A stretch of DNA of 64,000 bases from Armigeres subalbatus (taxonomy: Eukaryota > Arthropoda > Insecta > Diptera > Culicidae): contig NC_085141.1 of the NCBI RefSeq assembly GCF_024139115.2, forward strand, positions 41,222,565 through 41,286,564. The letters are read 5' to 3'. Positions within the stretch are counted from its first letter, which is position 1; each line of letters begins with the position of its first letter. Positions 63,916-64,000 of the stretch are shown here, one piece after another. Below the pieces are notes generated by a model. That model worked only from the letters and a program-made list of their open reading frames with translations, did no database searches and was not told the origin of the DNA. Made by a program: the position numbers and the translations under genes.

Positions 63916-64000
63916 AAACTTAAACCATACTGCCTCGTACGGTCGTGTATTATCAAAAAATTTGGCTGCGCCGCTGAACAAAATCATAAAACTATTTTCA
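63916..64000. other. Window end, unassigned
   Basis: Contains GGCTGCGCCGCTGAACAAAATCAT, similar to GCGCCGCCGCTGAATAAAATGA near 4989, so part of a dispersed repeat. Confidence 0.3.

Overview
The window looks like repeat-dominated, AT-rich insect nuclear DNA, most likely from a culicine mosquito (Aedes type). I base this on family recognition: a Feilai-like tRNA-derived SINE, RTE/JAM-like and Jockey-clade LINEs, BEL/Pao and Ty3/gypsy LTR elements, TA-flanked MITEs and GC-rich Helitron-like repeats. The species is inferred, not proved. I found no intact host protein-coding gene and no genuine tRNA or rRNA gene. Almost everything recognisable is a transposable element, a fragment of one, or a tandem repeat.

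Layout. 1-3.9 kb: a large 24-bp minisatellite whose strand flips at least twice. 4.5-5.0 kb: diverged ~165-bp modules. 5.2-9.8 kb: an RTE-type LINE split by a 3.8-kb TIR transposon, which itself carries a perfect-centre palindromic MITE and a tRNA-derived SINE relic. 9.8-13.5 kb: nothing recognisable. 13.5-14.45 kb: a GC-rich island. 14.7-15.8 kb: a foldback TA-flanked element. 16.8-17.2 kb: a 5'-truncated LINE with a 13-bp target-site duplication. 17.9-21 kb: a ~118-copy hairpin minisatellite sitting inside what looks like a hAT-like element. 22.3-24.9 kb: a broken MITE and decayed relatives of the first minisatellite in both orientations. 25-37 kb: a host repeat family carrying two nearly identical Jockey elements (4.27 kb each) with different target-site duplications; one sits inside a Helitron-like element. 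39.8-44.4 kb: another Helitron-like copy, a ~1-kb inverted repeat around a 1.6-kb spacer, and two small TA-flanked MITEs. 44.8-49.1 kb: a SINE and a decayed BEL/Pao pol. 51.5-59.1 kb: a complete Ty3/gypsy element with 998- and 991-bp LTRs and a 5-bp target duplication. 59.4-62.7 kb: a Helitron-like copy and a second BEL/Pao remnant (leader, gag, start of pol). 63-63.8 kb: an antisense LINE RNase H domain.

How the parts work together. The gypsy element is the most interesting unit. Its LTR contains four core promoters (one TATAAAA, three TATATAA in a 134-139-bp tandem repeat), all with the same 33-nt spacing from TATA to an initiator TCATTC. Two strong hairpins follow, then a gag start codon inside the LTR. 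The gag reading frame runs through the LTR end and the primer-binding site, then into a short intron with consensus splice sites that join in frame to the main gag ORF. The non-coding gap between gag and pol could be a second intron. Its 3' LTR repeats the promoters and gag start and reads into flanking DNA as a chimeric 67-codon ORF.

The nested insertions give relative dates: host repeat duplication, then Helitron, then Jockey copy A; RTE LINE, then TIR transposon. A paralogous empty site at 32357/32358 directly supports the Helitron insertion. Functional claims rest on motifs read by eye; nothing was aligned by software.
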